From contig NZ_KB905378.1 of the NCBI RefSeq assembly GCF_000379085.1, forward strand, positions 1,801,676-1,865,675: DNA of 64,000 nucleotides, read 5' to 3'. How positions within the stretch are numbered: position 1 is the stretch's first letter; every line of letters begins with the position of its first letter. This stretch comes from Halomicrobium katesii DSM 19301. Lineage in GTDB: Archaea > Halobacteriota > Halobacteria > Halobacteriales > Haloarculaceae. The position numbers and the translations under genes were made by a program. The notes beneath the pieces are model-generated. The model was given only the letters and a program-made list of their open reading frames with translations. It did no database searches and was not told the DNA's origin. Below, in pieces: positions 7,636 through 14,932 of the stretch.

Positions 7636-8679
7636 GTCGTCGTCAGGTGTCGGGACCGGCTGATCGAGGTAGCGGTCGTTTCGAACCCACTCGCCGTCTT
7701 CCTCGACGAGATACTCCCCGTAGTAGGGGACGCGACTGGCGACCGTCTCTCGGAAGGCCGTCCGGATCTCCTCGCGAGACAGCTCGCCCATCGCGCGGTG
7801 GTCGTCGTGGCGGTTGAGACACCCCTTGAACTGTCCGTCGTGTGTCACGCGAACGCGGTGGCAGTTGGCACAGAACTCCGCGTTCTCGACCGGATCGACG
7901 ATCTCGACCATCCCGTCCCCGGCCGCCGGACCGTCGGGGTCACCCGCCGCTATCGTCGGTGTCTCGGCGTCGGCATCCTCGCCGACGTAGTAGCGCCGTC
8001 GGCCGTGCATCTCGCGGCGTTCGACGCGGTCGGCCCGGTCGGCCAGCCAGTCGTGGACCCGATCGATGTCGATCGCCCACTCGGGGTGACCGGCGATCTC
8101 CGGCATGTACTCGATGAGCTGGAGCTGAAGCCCGTCGTTGGCCGCGACGTGATCGACCATCTGCGGGACGTACCCGGCGGTCGGTTCCATCACGACCATG
8201 TTGAGCTTGACCGGCGCAAGTCCGGCCCCGAGGGCCGCTTCGACGCCCTCGATGACCTTGTCGTACGCACCGCTCTGCGTTAGCTCGGCGAACGCATCCG
8301 GATCGACCGCGTCCTGAGAGACGTTGACGCGTTCGAGGCCGGCGTCCGCGAGAGCGGCGGCCCGATCCGGCAGGAACGTTCCGTTGGTCGTCATCGAAAC
8401 GTCCATGTCGTCGGGAGCGCGGCGGACGATCTCGACGAGATCCTGACGGAGCATCGGCTCGCCGCCGGTGAACTTCACGGTCTCGACGCCGAACTCGCGG
8501 ACGACCTCGAGGAGCCGGATCACCTCGTCGGCCGTCATCTCCTCGTCCTGTGGGTCCATCGGCCCCCGCGTGTCGCCCAGACCTTCGTTGTGGCAGTAGA
8601 CGCAATCGAAGTTGCACCGGTCGGTCAGCGATACGCGGATACCGGTGACCGCCCGTCCGTGATCGTCTTCGAGGGGCAC
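7633..8679 (-). CDS. moaA: GTP 3',8-cyclase MoaA
   Basis: A 348-residue radical-SAM enzyme for the first step of molybdenum cofactor synthesis, GTP to 3',8-cyclo-H2GTP. The N-terminal SAM cluster motif is C22-x3-C26-x2-C29 ([13 protein letters not shown]), with TGGEPMLR following. The second, C-terminal cluster motif is [10 protein letters not shown] with GCLNRHDD downstream. The protein ends in PTPDDD rather than the Gly-Gly found in bacterial MoaA. Translation starts at a GTG (8679). It sits beside a molybdoenzyme operon and its regulator, which suits joint use although it has its own transcription unit. Confidence 0.95.
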   Translation of the reverse strand: MPLEDDHGRAVTGIRVSLTDRCNFDCVYCHNEGLGDTRGPMDPQDEEMTADEVIRLLEVVREFGVETVKFTGGEPMLRQDLVEIVRRAPDDMDVSMTTNGTFLPDRAAALADAGLERVNVSQDAVDPDAFAELTQSGAYDKVIEGVEAALGAGLAPVKLNMVVMEPTAGYVPQMVDHVAANDGLQLQLIEYMPEIAGHPEWAIDIDRVHDWLADRADRVERREMHGRRRYYVGEDADAETPTIAAGDPDGPAAGDGMVEIVDPVENAEFCANCHRVRVTHDGQFKGCLNRHDDHRAMGELSREEIRTAFRETVASRVPYYGEYLVEEDGEWVRNDRYLDQPVPTPDDD

Positions 8680-8835
8680 ACCCGGGAGTTCTATTCGGGA
8701 GTGATTAACGCTATTGTGCGTTCCTGCTCACCGGGAACGGCCGGCCACTGGAATCGACGATTCTCGTCCGGATCGCTGGTACCGGCTCGTACCCGCCCCT
8801 CGGGTTACCTAACTGAGAATCGGCGGTTCGCTTCC

Positions 8836-8938
8836 TCAGCCGAGTCGCTCGTCGAGAATCAGTCTCTCCTCGGCGGATTCTCCAATCAGCGACTCGCTTC
8901 GCCACCGCTCAGCCGAGTCGCTCGTCGAGAATCAGCCT
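8836..8938. repeat. Two extra copies of the 3' end of the Lrp gene
   Basis: A 30-bp sequence at 8836-8865 and again at 8909-8938 is on the reverse strand the codons for RLILDERLG plus a TGA stop, the same nine residues that end the Lrp-family gene at 8980. The two copies are 28-29/30 identical to each other, but differ from the live gene at synonymous positions. The three ends are spaced 73 and 71 bases apart. They look like relics of paralogous gene tails or a tandem duplication of the 3' end. The rest of 8680-8979 shows no other gene. Confidence 0.7.
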
Positions 8939-8979
8939 CATCAGGAAATCTCAGAATGAACGGCTTGGTTCCCTGTGGA

Positions 8980-9393
8980 TCACCCAAGCCGTTCGTCCAA
9001 GATTAGCCTCGTCTTCGTGCTCACGACTTCCTCCAGCTCGCGGGCCTGTGTGATCAGTTCGTTGACGCCGCCGGTGTCGGCACAGTCGACCACGAGTACG
9101 ATGTCCTCCTCACCCGACACCTGCCAGACGAAGTCGACCTCGGGCCACTCGGCCATGAGGTCGGTGACCGCGTGCGTGTCGACGTTGACGTCGACGCTGA
9201 CCTCGATCATCGCTTTGACGTTGCCCGTCTGCGTAGCGATGGTGAAGCGCTCGATGATCCCCTCGTCGATCAGCCGCTCGACGCGGTTCCGGACGGTGCC
9301 CTCGGAGGTTCCCACCTCGTCGGCGATCTCCGTGTACGGCGTCCGGGAGTCCCGCCGGAGGATACCCATGATCTCGCGGTCGAGGTCGTCCAT
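8980..9393 (-). CDS. Lrp/AsnC-family transcription regulator
   Basis: A 137-residue feast/famine regulator. Residues 1-50 form a winged helix-turn-helix (LDREIMGILRRDSRTPYTEI, then TVRNRVERLIDEGII), and about 60-130 form the RAM ligand-binding domain with alternating strands (MIEVSVDVNVDTH, DFVWQVSGEEDIVLVV). Length is normal for the family. It is divergent from carA, with a palindrome between the two starts (9430-9444), so it probably controls itself and carA in response to an amino acid such as glutamine or arginine; the ligand is not visible from sequence. Confidence 0.92.
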   Translation of the reverse strand: MDDLDREIMGILRRDSRTPYTEIADEVGTSEGTVRNRVERLIDEGIIERFTIATQTGNVKAMIEVSVDVNVDTHAVTDLMAEWPEVDFVWQVSGEEDIVLVVDCADTGGVNELITQARELEEVVSTKTRLILDERLG

Positions 9394-9429
9394 TGAGATG
9401 TGACGCTTGTCGCGGTCCCTACTTGAGGA

Positions 9430-9471
9430 TTACGAAAATCGTAACTCGACTTCGAAAGCAACCCTTATCAG
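9430..9471. promoter_or_regulatory. lrp-carA intergenic operator and carA promoter
   Basis: The perfect inverted repeat TTACGA-AAA-TCGTAA (9430-9444) lies in the 102-bp gap between the divergent Lrp-type regulator and carA, and a further half site TCGTAA abuts the carA ATG (9491-9496). Sites of this form are typical of Lrp-family proteins. The sequence CCCTTATCA (9463-9471) is a plausible TATA element for carA about 27 bases before its ATG. Confidence 0.55.
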
Positions 9472-9495
9472 CCCGAACTATGTACGTATCTCGTA

Positions 9496-10542
9496 ATGGC
9501 TGACGCATACGTCGCGATCGAAGGTGAGCGTGTCGTCGAGGCACGTTCGCGCGCACCGGGCACCGCACGTGGCGAACTGGTATTCACCACCGCGTACACG
9601 GGCTACGAGGAGAGTCTGACCGACCCGTCCTACGAAGAGCAGGTCCTCACGTTCTCCTATCCCCTGATCGGCAACTACGGCGTCCGCGAAGAGCGGTTCG
9701 AGTCCGATCGAGTCCACCCCCGTGCTGCCGTCGCTCGTGAGATGACCGACGACGTGGCCGAGTGGCTCGAAAGCGAGGGCGTCCCGGCCGTCGACCACCT
9801 CGACACCCGCGACATCGTCACAGAAATCCGCGACGAGGGCGCGATGAAGTGTGGCATCTCGGCCGGTCCCGACGCCAGCGAGGCGGCGGCCCTCGAACAG
9901 CTCGCCCAGTGTGAGCACATGTCCGACCACACCGACATCGGCGCACAGGTCAGCGTCGACGAGCCTGAGACCCACAACGAGGCGGGCGACGGATCGACGG
10001 TCGCGCTCGTCGACTGTGGCGCGAAGGGATCGATCGTCTCGTCGCTGGTCGAACGCGACGCCACCGTCCACGTCCTGCCCTACGACACGACCCCCGAGAC
10101 GGTCGACGAACTCGACCCGGACGTCCTGTTTATCTCGAACGGCCCCGGCGACCCGGTGAACTTCGAGCAGGCCAACGAACTCGTCGCCGAGAAGGTCGGC
10201 GACGTCCCCCTCGCTGGCATCTGTCTGGGCCAGCAGGTCGTCGCCAACGCCCTGGGTGGCGACACCGAGAAGATGGAGTTCGGCCACCGCGGCGTCAACC
10301 AGCCCGTGCGCGACCTGCGCAGCGGGCAGGTCGTCATGACCACCCAGAACCACGGCTACACGGTCGCCGACCCCGGCGAGAAACTCGACGTGACACAGGT
10401 CAACGTCAACGACGACACCCCCGAGGGACTGGAGAACGACGACCTCGACATCATCACCCGCCAGTACCACCCGGAGGCCAACCCCGGCCCGAATGACTCG
10501 CTGGACTTCTTCGACGACGTGCTGGCGCTCGCCGAGGAGTAG
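9496..10542 (+). CDS. carA: Carbamoyl-phosphate synthase small (glutaminase) subunit
   Basis: A 348-residue CarA. It hydrolyses glutamine and channels ammonia to CarB for arginine and pyrimidine synthesis. The N-terminal small-subunit domain (LVFTTAYTGYEESLTDPSY) is followed by a class I amidotransferase domain with the nucleophile in GICLGQQ (about residue 242) and the His-Glu pair in QYHPEA near the C terminus. Translation starts at the ATG and is probably leaderless. carB is not next to it, since a hairpin element and agl23 follow; it must lie outside the window. Confidence 0.96.
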   Translation: MADAYVAIEGERVVEARSRAPGTARGELVFTTAYTGYEESLTDPSYEEQVLTFSYPLIGNYGVREERFESDRVHPRAAVAREMTDDVAEWLESEGVPAVDHLDTRDIVTEIRDEGAMKCGISAGPDASEAAALEQLAQCEHMSDHTDIGAQVSVDEPETHNEAGDGSTVALVDCGAKGSIVSSLVERDATVHVLPYDTTPETVDELDPDVLFISNGPGDPVNFEQANELVAEKVGDVPLAGICLGQQVVANALGGDTEKMEFGHRGVNQPVRDLRSGQVVMTTQNHGYTVADPGEKLDVTQVNVNDDTPEGLENDDLDIITRQYHPEANPGPNDSLDFFDDVLALAEE

Positions 10543-10597
10543 CGAGGCGCGTCGCGACCCGCAGGAGCGGCGGGCCTCGGAATTGCGAGCGGGAGTG

Positions 10598-10679
10598 ATA
10601 CGGAAAGTTGTCGGTCTTTACCAGATCGACCGCACGCCGTCGTGCGGTCGACTGGGTAAACGCCTACAACCGTCCGTAT
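10598..10679. repeat. Hairpin element downstream of carA
   Basis: An 82-bp palindromic element with ends ATACGGA and TCCGTAT. The core 10627-10650 (CGACCGCAC, 6-base loop, GTGCGGTCG) is a perfect 9-bp stem, flanked by GGTCTTTACC and GGGTAAAC arms. It is a diverged relative of the 81-bp family described at 24645. It begins 55 bases after the carA stop and could fold in transcripts from either strand. Confidence 0.75.
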
Positions 10680-10799
10680 GAGCGAAGCGAACGACACGCG
10701 AGTAGCGCGGGGCGAGACGAGCGAAACGCGCCGGTCGTCCTTCAGATCGGTTTTGATCGATGACTAGCTCTTTAACGGTGGACTCTCTCTCCCCCGGTA

Positions 10800-12518
10800 A
10801 TGGTTGCTGGCGACATCGACTGGCGGGCGCGTGCGAGCGCCGACCCCGCGCTGACGGGAGTGGTCGCGGTGACGGTGCTCGCGCTGGTGGCGCGACTCGT
10901 CGACCTGGGGGGACGCATCGCACACTTCGACGAGGGGAGAGTGGCCTACTGGGCGCTGGAGTACGCCGAGACGGGATCGATCTCCTATCGCTACATCGTC
11001 CACGGACCGCTGGTCCAGTACGCCGACGCCGTCCTGTTCCAGGTGCTCGGGACGGGCGACGCAGTGATGCGGTTGCCCGTCGCGGTCTTCGGCGGCCTGT
11101 TGCCGCTGTCGGCACTGCTCTTTCGCGAACACCTCCGTGACAGCGAAGTGGTCGCGCTGGCGGTCGTGCTGGCGGCAAACCCGGTCTTGCTGTACTACTC
11201 GCGGTTCTTCCGGAGCACGCTGCTGGTCGCGGGCTTCGTCTTCGTCGCCTTCGGTCTCGCGGTGCGGGCCTACGACACGAGACGGGTCCGCTACGTCTAC
11301 GGCGTCGCCGCGCTGTTCGGACTCGCGCTCGCTGCCAAGGAGAACGCCGTCGTCTACGCCGTCGTCTGGGTCGGGGCGACCGCGCTCGTCGTCGACCAGC
11401 TCTTCTTCGCCGAGCGGGGCGAGGAACGCGGTCTCGACGTTGCGAGCCGCTACTGGGGCCGGCTCGTCGCCCGTGGTCGATCGCTCGGGCCGGCCGGCGT
11501 CGGTCGCTCCGCCGGCCACCTCGTCGGGGCCGTCGCCGTCTTCGGACTGGTCGTCTTCTTTTTCTTCGCGCCGCGCAACCCCGCGGACGGCGTCGGACTC
11601 TGGTACGCGATCGGACACCCGAGTTCGCTCCCGGCCGTAGTCGACGCCACGGTCGCGGATCTCACCGAGGGCTTCGAGTACTGGTTCGGCGGCACCGCCG
11701 ATCCGGGCTGTCACAAGGACAACCTCGTCGACGGCTACGCCTGCTTTCTCGGACGGTTCCTCGAAACGCTGCTCGTGGCTGCCCTGCCGCTGTCGGTGCT
11801 GGCCGTCGGCGGGTTCCTGATCGAGCGGTACGGCGCGGTCCGTCCGCGTCCCGTCGTGCTCTTTGCCGGCTACTGGGGGTTCGTCTCGGTGGTCGGCTAC
11901 CCGCTGGGGACCGACATCTACGGGGCCTGGATCACGGTCAACGCGCTGGTGCCGCTGGCGCTCCCGGCGGCCGTCGGGCTGGCGTACCTCTATCGGCTGG
12001 GCCGGACCGCCTTCGACGAGGACGACACGGTGTCGGCCTCGCTGGTCGGCGTCTTGCTCCTCGTCCTCACCGCCCAGGTCGCCGTGACGGCCGGGGGACT
12101 CGTCTACGAATCGCCGGCCGCGGCGGACAACAACCTCGTCCAGTACGCTCAGCCGACCGACGACTTCCGGCCGGTGCTGGCCGTCGCCGCCGAGACCGAC
12201 ACCGAGGGGACGGACGTGCTGCTCTACGGCTCGGAGCTCGCGGCCCCGCGCGGCGTCAGTCCACAGGAGCCACGCTGTGGCGATCTCGGAGAGCTGTTGC
12301 CCGTACAGTGGTACCTCGCGAAACACGACCTGAACGCGTCGTGTGCGGCCGATCCGGCGACGGTCGAAGCCGATCGCCCGCCGGTCGTCGTCGCACGGGG
12401 CGACAACGCGACGGCACTCGAATCCCGGCTGTCGGGGTACACGGCCGAGAGCTACGAGTTCCGTGCGTCCGGCGGGGCGACGACGTTCTTCGTCCGAGAA
12501 GACCTGAGCGAGTCGTAG
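10800..12518 (+). CDS. agl23: Agl23-like GT-C membrane protein
   Basis: A 572-residue polytopic protein with about ten helices and a long C-terminal soluble tail (about 400-572). It matches my memory of the haloarchaeal family called flippase activity-associated protein Agl23 (TIGR03663). The first external loop has IAHFDEGR (an acidic GT-C-type motif near residue 44) and YIVHGPLVQY, as in Dol-P-sugar-dependent glycosyltransferases such as ArnT. Role: a transferase or helper in the lipid-linked N-glycan pathway. A TATA-like CTTTAACG at about 10769-10776 suggests a leaderless transcript. The dolichol carrier genes nearby (13757, 16750) fit. Confidence 0.8.
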   Translation: MVAGDIDWRARASADPALTGVVAVTVLALVARLVDLGGRIAHFDEGRVAYWALEYAETGSISYRYIVHGPLVQYADAVLFQVLGTGDAVMRLPVAVFGGLLPLSALLFREHLRDSEVVALAVVLAANPVLLYYSRFFRSTLLVAGFVFVAFGLAVRAYDTRRVRYVYGVAALFGLALAAKENAVVYAVVWVGATALVVDQLFFAERGEERGLDVASRYWGRLVARGRSLGPAGVGRSAGHLVGAVAVFGLVVFFFFAPRNPADGVGLWYAIGHPSSLPAVVDATVADLTEGFEYWFGGTADPGCHKDNLVDGYACFLGRFLETLLVAALPLSVLAVGGFLIERYGAVRPRPVVLFAGYWGFVSVVGYPLGTDIYGAWITVNALVPLALPAAVGLAYLYRLGRTAFDEDDTVSASLVGVLLLVLTAQVAVTAGGLVYESPAAADNNLVQYAQPTDDFRPVLAVAAETDTEGTDVLLYGSELAAPRGVSPQEPRCGDLGELLPVQWYLAKHDLNASCAADPATVEADRPPVVVARGDNATALESRLSGYTAESYEFRASGGATTFFVREDLSES

Positions 12519-12519
12519 C

Positions 12520-12924
12520 CTACCTTTCGACGCCCGTGACCTCGTATCCCCCGTCCCGCAGGTCGTCGAGGATCGCGGCCTGATCGGCGCTGGCCTCGTA
12601 GTAAAACACGATGTCGAAGCTCCCGTCGCGCAACAGCTGTTGGCACTCCCAGACGAACTCCTCGCCGTCGATGGTGAGCCCCTGGTGCTGGTTCGAGGAG
12701 AAGTCGGCGTCGTCGTTGCCCGAGTAGACGTAGGTGTCTTTCGGGTCGTGGCCGGCGTGCTCGACGATGACGTTGCCCGCTTCGAGGGTCGTCTCCATCA
12801 TCTCGATGTCGTCTTGCCCGTCGAGGTCGGTGTGGACGATCGTCCCGTTCAGTTCGATCTCGCCGGGTTCGAGCAGTGCCTTCGTGCGTCGATAGAGGTC
12901 TTCGTCGAGTGTCTCCGCGCCCAT
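12520..12924 (-). CDS. Conserved haloarchaeal protein of unknown function
   Basis: A 134-residue acidic soluble protein from the ATG at 12924; a GTG three codons upstream is an alternative. A TATA-like element about 27 bases before the ATG supports the ATG as a leaderless start. I see no motif of known function. The C-terminal part (SFDIVFYYEASADQAAILDD, then GGYEVTGVE) resembles a compact alpha/beta domain. It is convergent with agl23, ending two bases away. Confidence 0.8.
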   Translation of the reverse strand: MGAETLDEDLYRRTKALLEPGEIELNGTIVHTDLDGQDDIEMMETTLEAGNVIVEHAGHDPKDTYVYSGNDDADFSSNQHQGLTIDGEEFVWECQQLLRDGSFDIVFYYEASADQAAILDDLRDGGYEVTGVER

Positions 12925-13107
12925 ACGACTCACTCGTCAGTCGGCACTAATACGACTCACGATTCGCGGCTGCGACCCCGCCGTATCGTTCGTCTCCGGC
13001 GGTTTCGAGAGTCACTGCTCCCGAACGTCTTCGGTCGTCGGACGTACGTGGCGGCGGCTCGTGTCGCCGCCGTCGCGATCGAAAGCGGAGAACTCGACTG
13101 CAGCGTG

Positions 13108-13187
13108 ATACTACCGGCTGTACGTCTGTACGGCATTTCGCGACCCCGTGGTCGCGAATATCTTGACACAGTTACAGCCGGCAGTAT
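13108..13187. repeat. Second type of hairpin element downstream of cspA
   Basis: An 80-bp element with 15-base inverted ends, ATACTACCGGCTGTA (13108-13122) and TACAGCCGGCAGTAT (13173-13187), one mismatch. An internal perfect hairpin is formed by CGCGACC and GGTCGCG around position 13145. It ends four bases before the stop codon of cspA at 13192. It differs from the ATACGG family. The sequence ATACTGCCGG after the symporter stop (23472) may be a remnant of the same type. Confidence 0.7.
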
Positions 13188-13191
13188 GAGC

Positions 13192-13386
13192 TTACAGTCG
13201 CGTCAGGTTCTCGGCTCGCGGACCCTTGTCCGCTTGCACGATGTCGAACTCGACTTCCTGACCCTCTTCGAGGTCGGGACCGCCGATGTCCTCCATGTGG
13301 AAGAACACGTCGTCGTCAGCGTCCTCCGTGTCGATGAATCCGTAACCGCCCGTGTCGTTGAAGAAGTCTACAGTACCTTGCGCCAT
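13192..13386 (-). CDS. cspA: Cold-shock domain protein (downstream copy)
   Basis: A 64-residue CspA-family beta-barrel protein. The RNP1-like GYGFIDTEDADD and RNP2-like DVFFHMEDI bind single-stranded RNA or DNA. It is 62/64 identical to the gene five bases upstream: only residues 2-3 (MAQG versus MATG) and the acidic DDD/DED stretch differ. I choose the ATG at 13386; a GTG at 13395 would add three residues. The transcript should be shared with the upstream copy. Probably an RNA chaperone in cold or growth transitions. Confidence 0.93.
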   Translation of the reverse strand: MAQGTVDFFNDTGGYGFIDTEDADDDVFFHMEDIGGPDLEEGQEVEFDIVQADKGPRAENLTRL

Positions 13387-13391
13387 TGTGA

Positions 13392-13586
13392 TCACAGCCG
13401 GGTGAGGTTTTCCGCACGCGGACCCTTGTCCGCTTGCACGATGTCGAACTCGACTTCCTGGCCCTCTTCGAGGTCAGGACCGCCGATGTCTTCCATGTGG
13501 AAGAAGACGTCCTCGTCGGCGTCTTCTGTGTCGATAAACCCGTAACCGCCAGTGTCGTTGAAGAAGTCAACCGTACCGGTCGCCAT
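13392..13586 (-). CDS. cspA: Cold-shock domain protein (upstream copy)
   Basis: A 64-residue cold-shock protein with the RNA-binding motifs GYGFIDTED and VFFHMEDI, almost identical to the downstream copy. A reverse-strand TATA element (GTTTTAATAC, 13611-13620) centred about 30 bases before the ATG implies a very short leader. The near identity and tight spacing point to a recent tandem duplication or gene conversion. It shares the promoter with its partner. Confidence 0.93.
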   Translation of the reverse strand: MATGTVDFFNDTGGYGFIDTEDADEDVFFHMEDIGGPDLEEGQEVEFDIVQADKGPRAENLTRL

Positions 13587-13610
13587 TGCAGCTACAAGAA
13601 CGTGATTGTG

Positions 13611-13620
13611 GTATTAAAAC
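13611..13620 (-). promoter_or_regulatory. TATA element of the cspA pair
   Basis: Reverse-strand GTTTTAATAC, a close match to the haloarchaeal TATA consensus, at the right distance (about 30 bases) from the ATG at 13586. I see no second promoter between the two cspA genes. Confidence 0.5.
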
Positions 13621-13756
13621 CCACCGGTAATTGTGACCTTTCGAGTCCGATATAATCTCGGTAAGCCGGACACTCGGACCGAAGATCGATCTTACCGGTG
13701 TCTGAGAGGGGACCGGAACACAAAACTCATATTGAACCCTTTTGTTCGATGAAACG

Positions 13757-14671
13757 ATGCTACGGCGGGCACGAGCACTCGCGCAGTCGGCCTACGAGCG
13801 ACTCCTGGAACGCGAACTCTCCGATGCACCCAGTCACGTCGCCGTCATTCAGGACGGTAATCGCCGCTACGCCCGCGAACAGGGCGCAGACAAGACCGAG
13901 GGGCACCGCGAGGGCGCAAAGACCACCGAGGCGTTGCTACGCTGGTGCGAGGATCTGGCCGTCGAGGAAGTGACGCTCTACGCTTTCTCGACGGAGAACT
14001 TCGACCGCCCGCCCGAGGAACGCGAACACATCTTCGATCTCGTCGAACGGAAGCTCCGAAAGTTCGCCGACGCCGACCGCGTCCACGACAACGAGGTGCG
14101 TATCCGTGCCATCGGCGAGACGGAGATGCTCCCCGATCGGGTACGAGACGCCATCGACTACGCCGAGGACCGGACCGCGGCCTACGACAAGCTATACCTG
14201 AACGTCGCCCTGGCCTACGGTGGCCGCGCGGAACTGCTCGGCGCGACTCGGGACATCGCCCGGGCGGTCGACGACGGCGAACTCGATCCCGAGTCGGTCG
14301 ACGCCGACACCATCGAGGGGCGACTCTACGAGGGTCCGACCCGCGACGTCGACCTGATCGTCCGGACCGGCGGCGACGAGCGGACCTCGAATTTCCTCCC
14401 CTGGCACGCCAAGGGCAACGAGGCTGCGGTCTACTTCTGTGCCCCCTACTGGCCCGAATTCCGGAAGATCGACTTCCTGCGGGCGATCCGGACCTACGAA
14501 CACCGCGCCGAGTCCTGGCGTCGCACGCGCGCTCGCCGCGCGCTGACGCTCGTCCGAGCTCTCGGCCCCGAGGCGTCACAGGCCCGGCGGATCCTCGGTC
14601 GCTTCCGCGACGCGCTGACGCGCCAGGAACGGGAGGCCGTCGAAGACGATGTCGACGTGGTCGCGGACTGA
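13757..14671 (+). CDS. uppS: cis-Prenyltransferase, catalytic type (UppS/DHDDS family)
   Basis: A 304-residue cis-prenyl diphosphate synthase making the long polyprenyl (dolichol-type) carrier of glycans. It holds all usual active-site elements: VIQDGNRRYAR with the catalytic Asp at 33, the YAFSTENFDR loop, and RTGGDERTSNF with the diphosphate-binding arginines and serine. It lacks the C-terminal RRFG motif: after PYWPEF the tail is YEHRAESWRRTRARR and then extra helices. I prefer the ATG at 13757 over a TTG at 13742 because a TATA-like CATATTG lies about 27 bases upstream, giving a leaderless message. Confidence 0.93.
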   Translation: MLRRARALAQSAYERLLERELSDAPSHVAVIQDGNRRYAREQGADKTEGHREGAKTTEALLRWCEDLAVEEVTLYAFSTENFDRPPEEREHIFDLVERKLRKFADADRVHDNEVRIRAIGETEMLPDRVRDAIDYAEDRTAAYDKLYLNVALAYGGRAELLGATRDIARAVDDGELDPESVDADTIEGRLYEGPTRDVDLIVRTGGDERTSNFLPWHAKGNEAAVYFCAPYWPEFRKIDFLRAIRTYEHRAESWRRTRARRALTLVRALGPEASQARRILGRFRDALTRQEREAVEDDVDVVAD

Positions 14672-14693
14672 GTACCCACCGTTTTCCGCTTCG

Positions 14694-14899
14694 GGTGCGC
14701 CTCCGGCGCACCATCTGTTCACGGGCCGTAGGCCCGTTCACATGATATGCGGGACCTTCGCGCACTACTCGCGCAAAAACGTCCTCAGAGATCGAAGATC
14801 TCTGATGGGCACCCAAGAGCAAGCTCTTGCGAACGTGGGCGAAAAAAGCCGAGCGCTTCGCGCTCAGTGAATCGCGTGAACTACCGGGTTCTTCGAACC
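14694..14899. repeat. String of six mini-hairpins after uppS
   Basis: Between the uppS stop and the IS are six short perfect hairpins: 14694-14712 (GGTGCGCC/GGCGCACC), 14721-14737 (ACGGGCC/GGCCCGT), 14786-14804 (CAGAGATC/GATCTCTG, loop GAA), 14814-14829 (CAAGAGC/GCTCTTG), 14851-14865 (GAGCGC/GCGCTC, loop TTC) and 14887-14899 (GGTTC/GAACC, loop TTC). No reading frame of note covers them. One or more could terminate uppS transcription; the origin is unknown. Confidence 0.65.
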
Positions 14900-14932
14900 A
14901 CTCGTTCGCGCGAATGCTCCTGCAAACATGGT

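Noticed and set aside
8836..8938. CRISPR array
   Set aside because: Only two or three units of about 72 bases, and the repeat encodes a gene tail; no cas genes or leader.
10764..12326. Reverse frame opposite agl23
   Set aside because: Charged low-complexity shadow without membrane or domain pattern.
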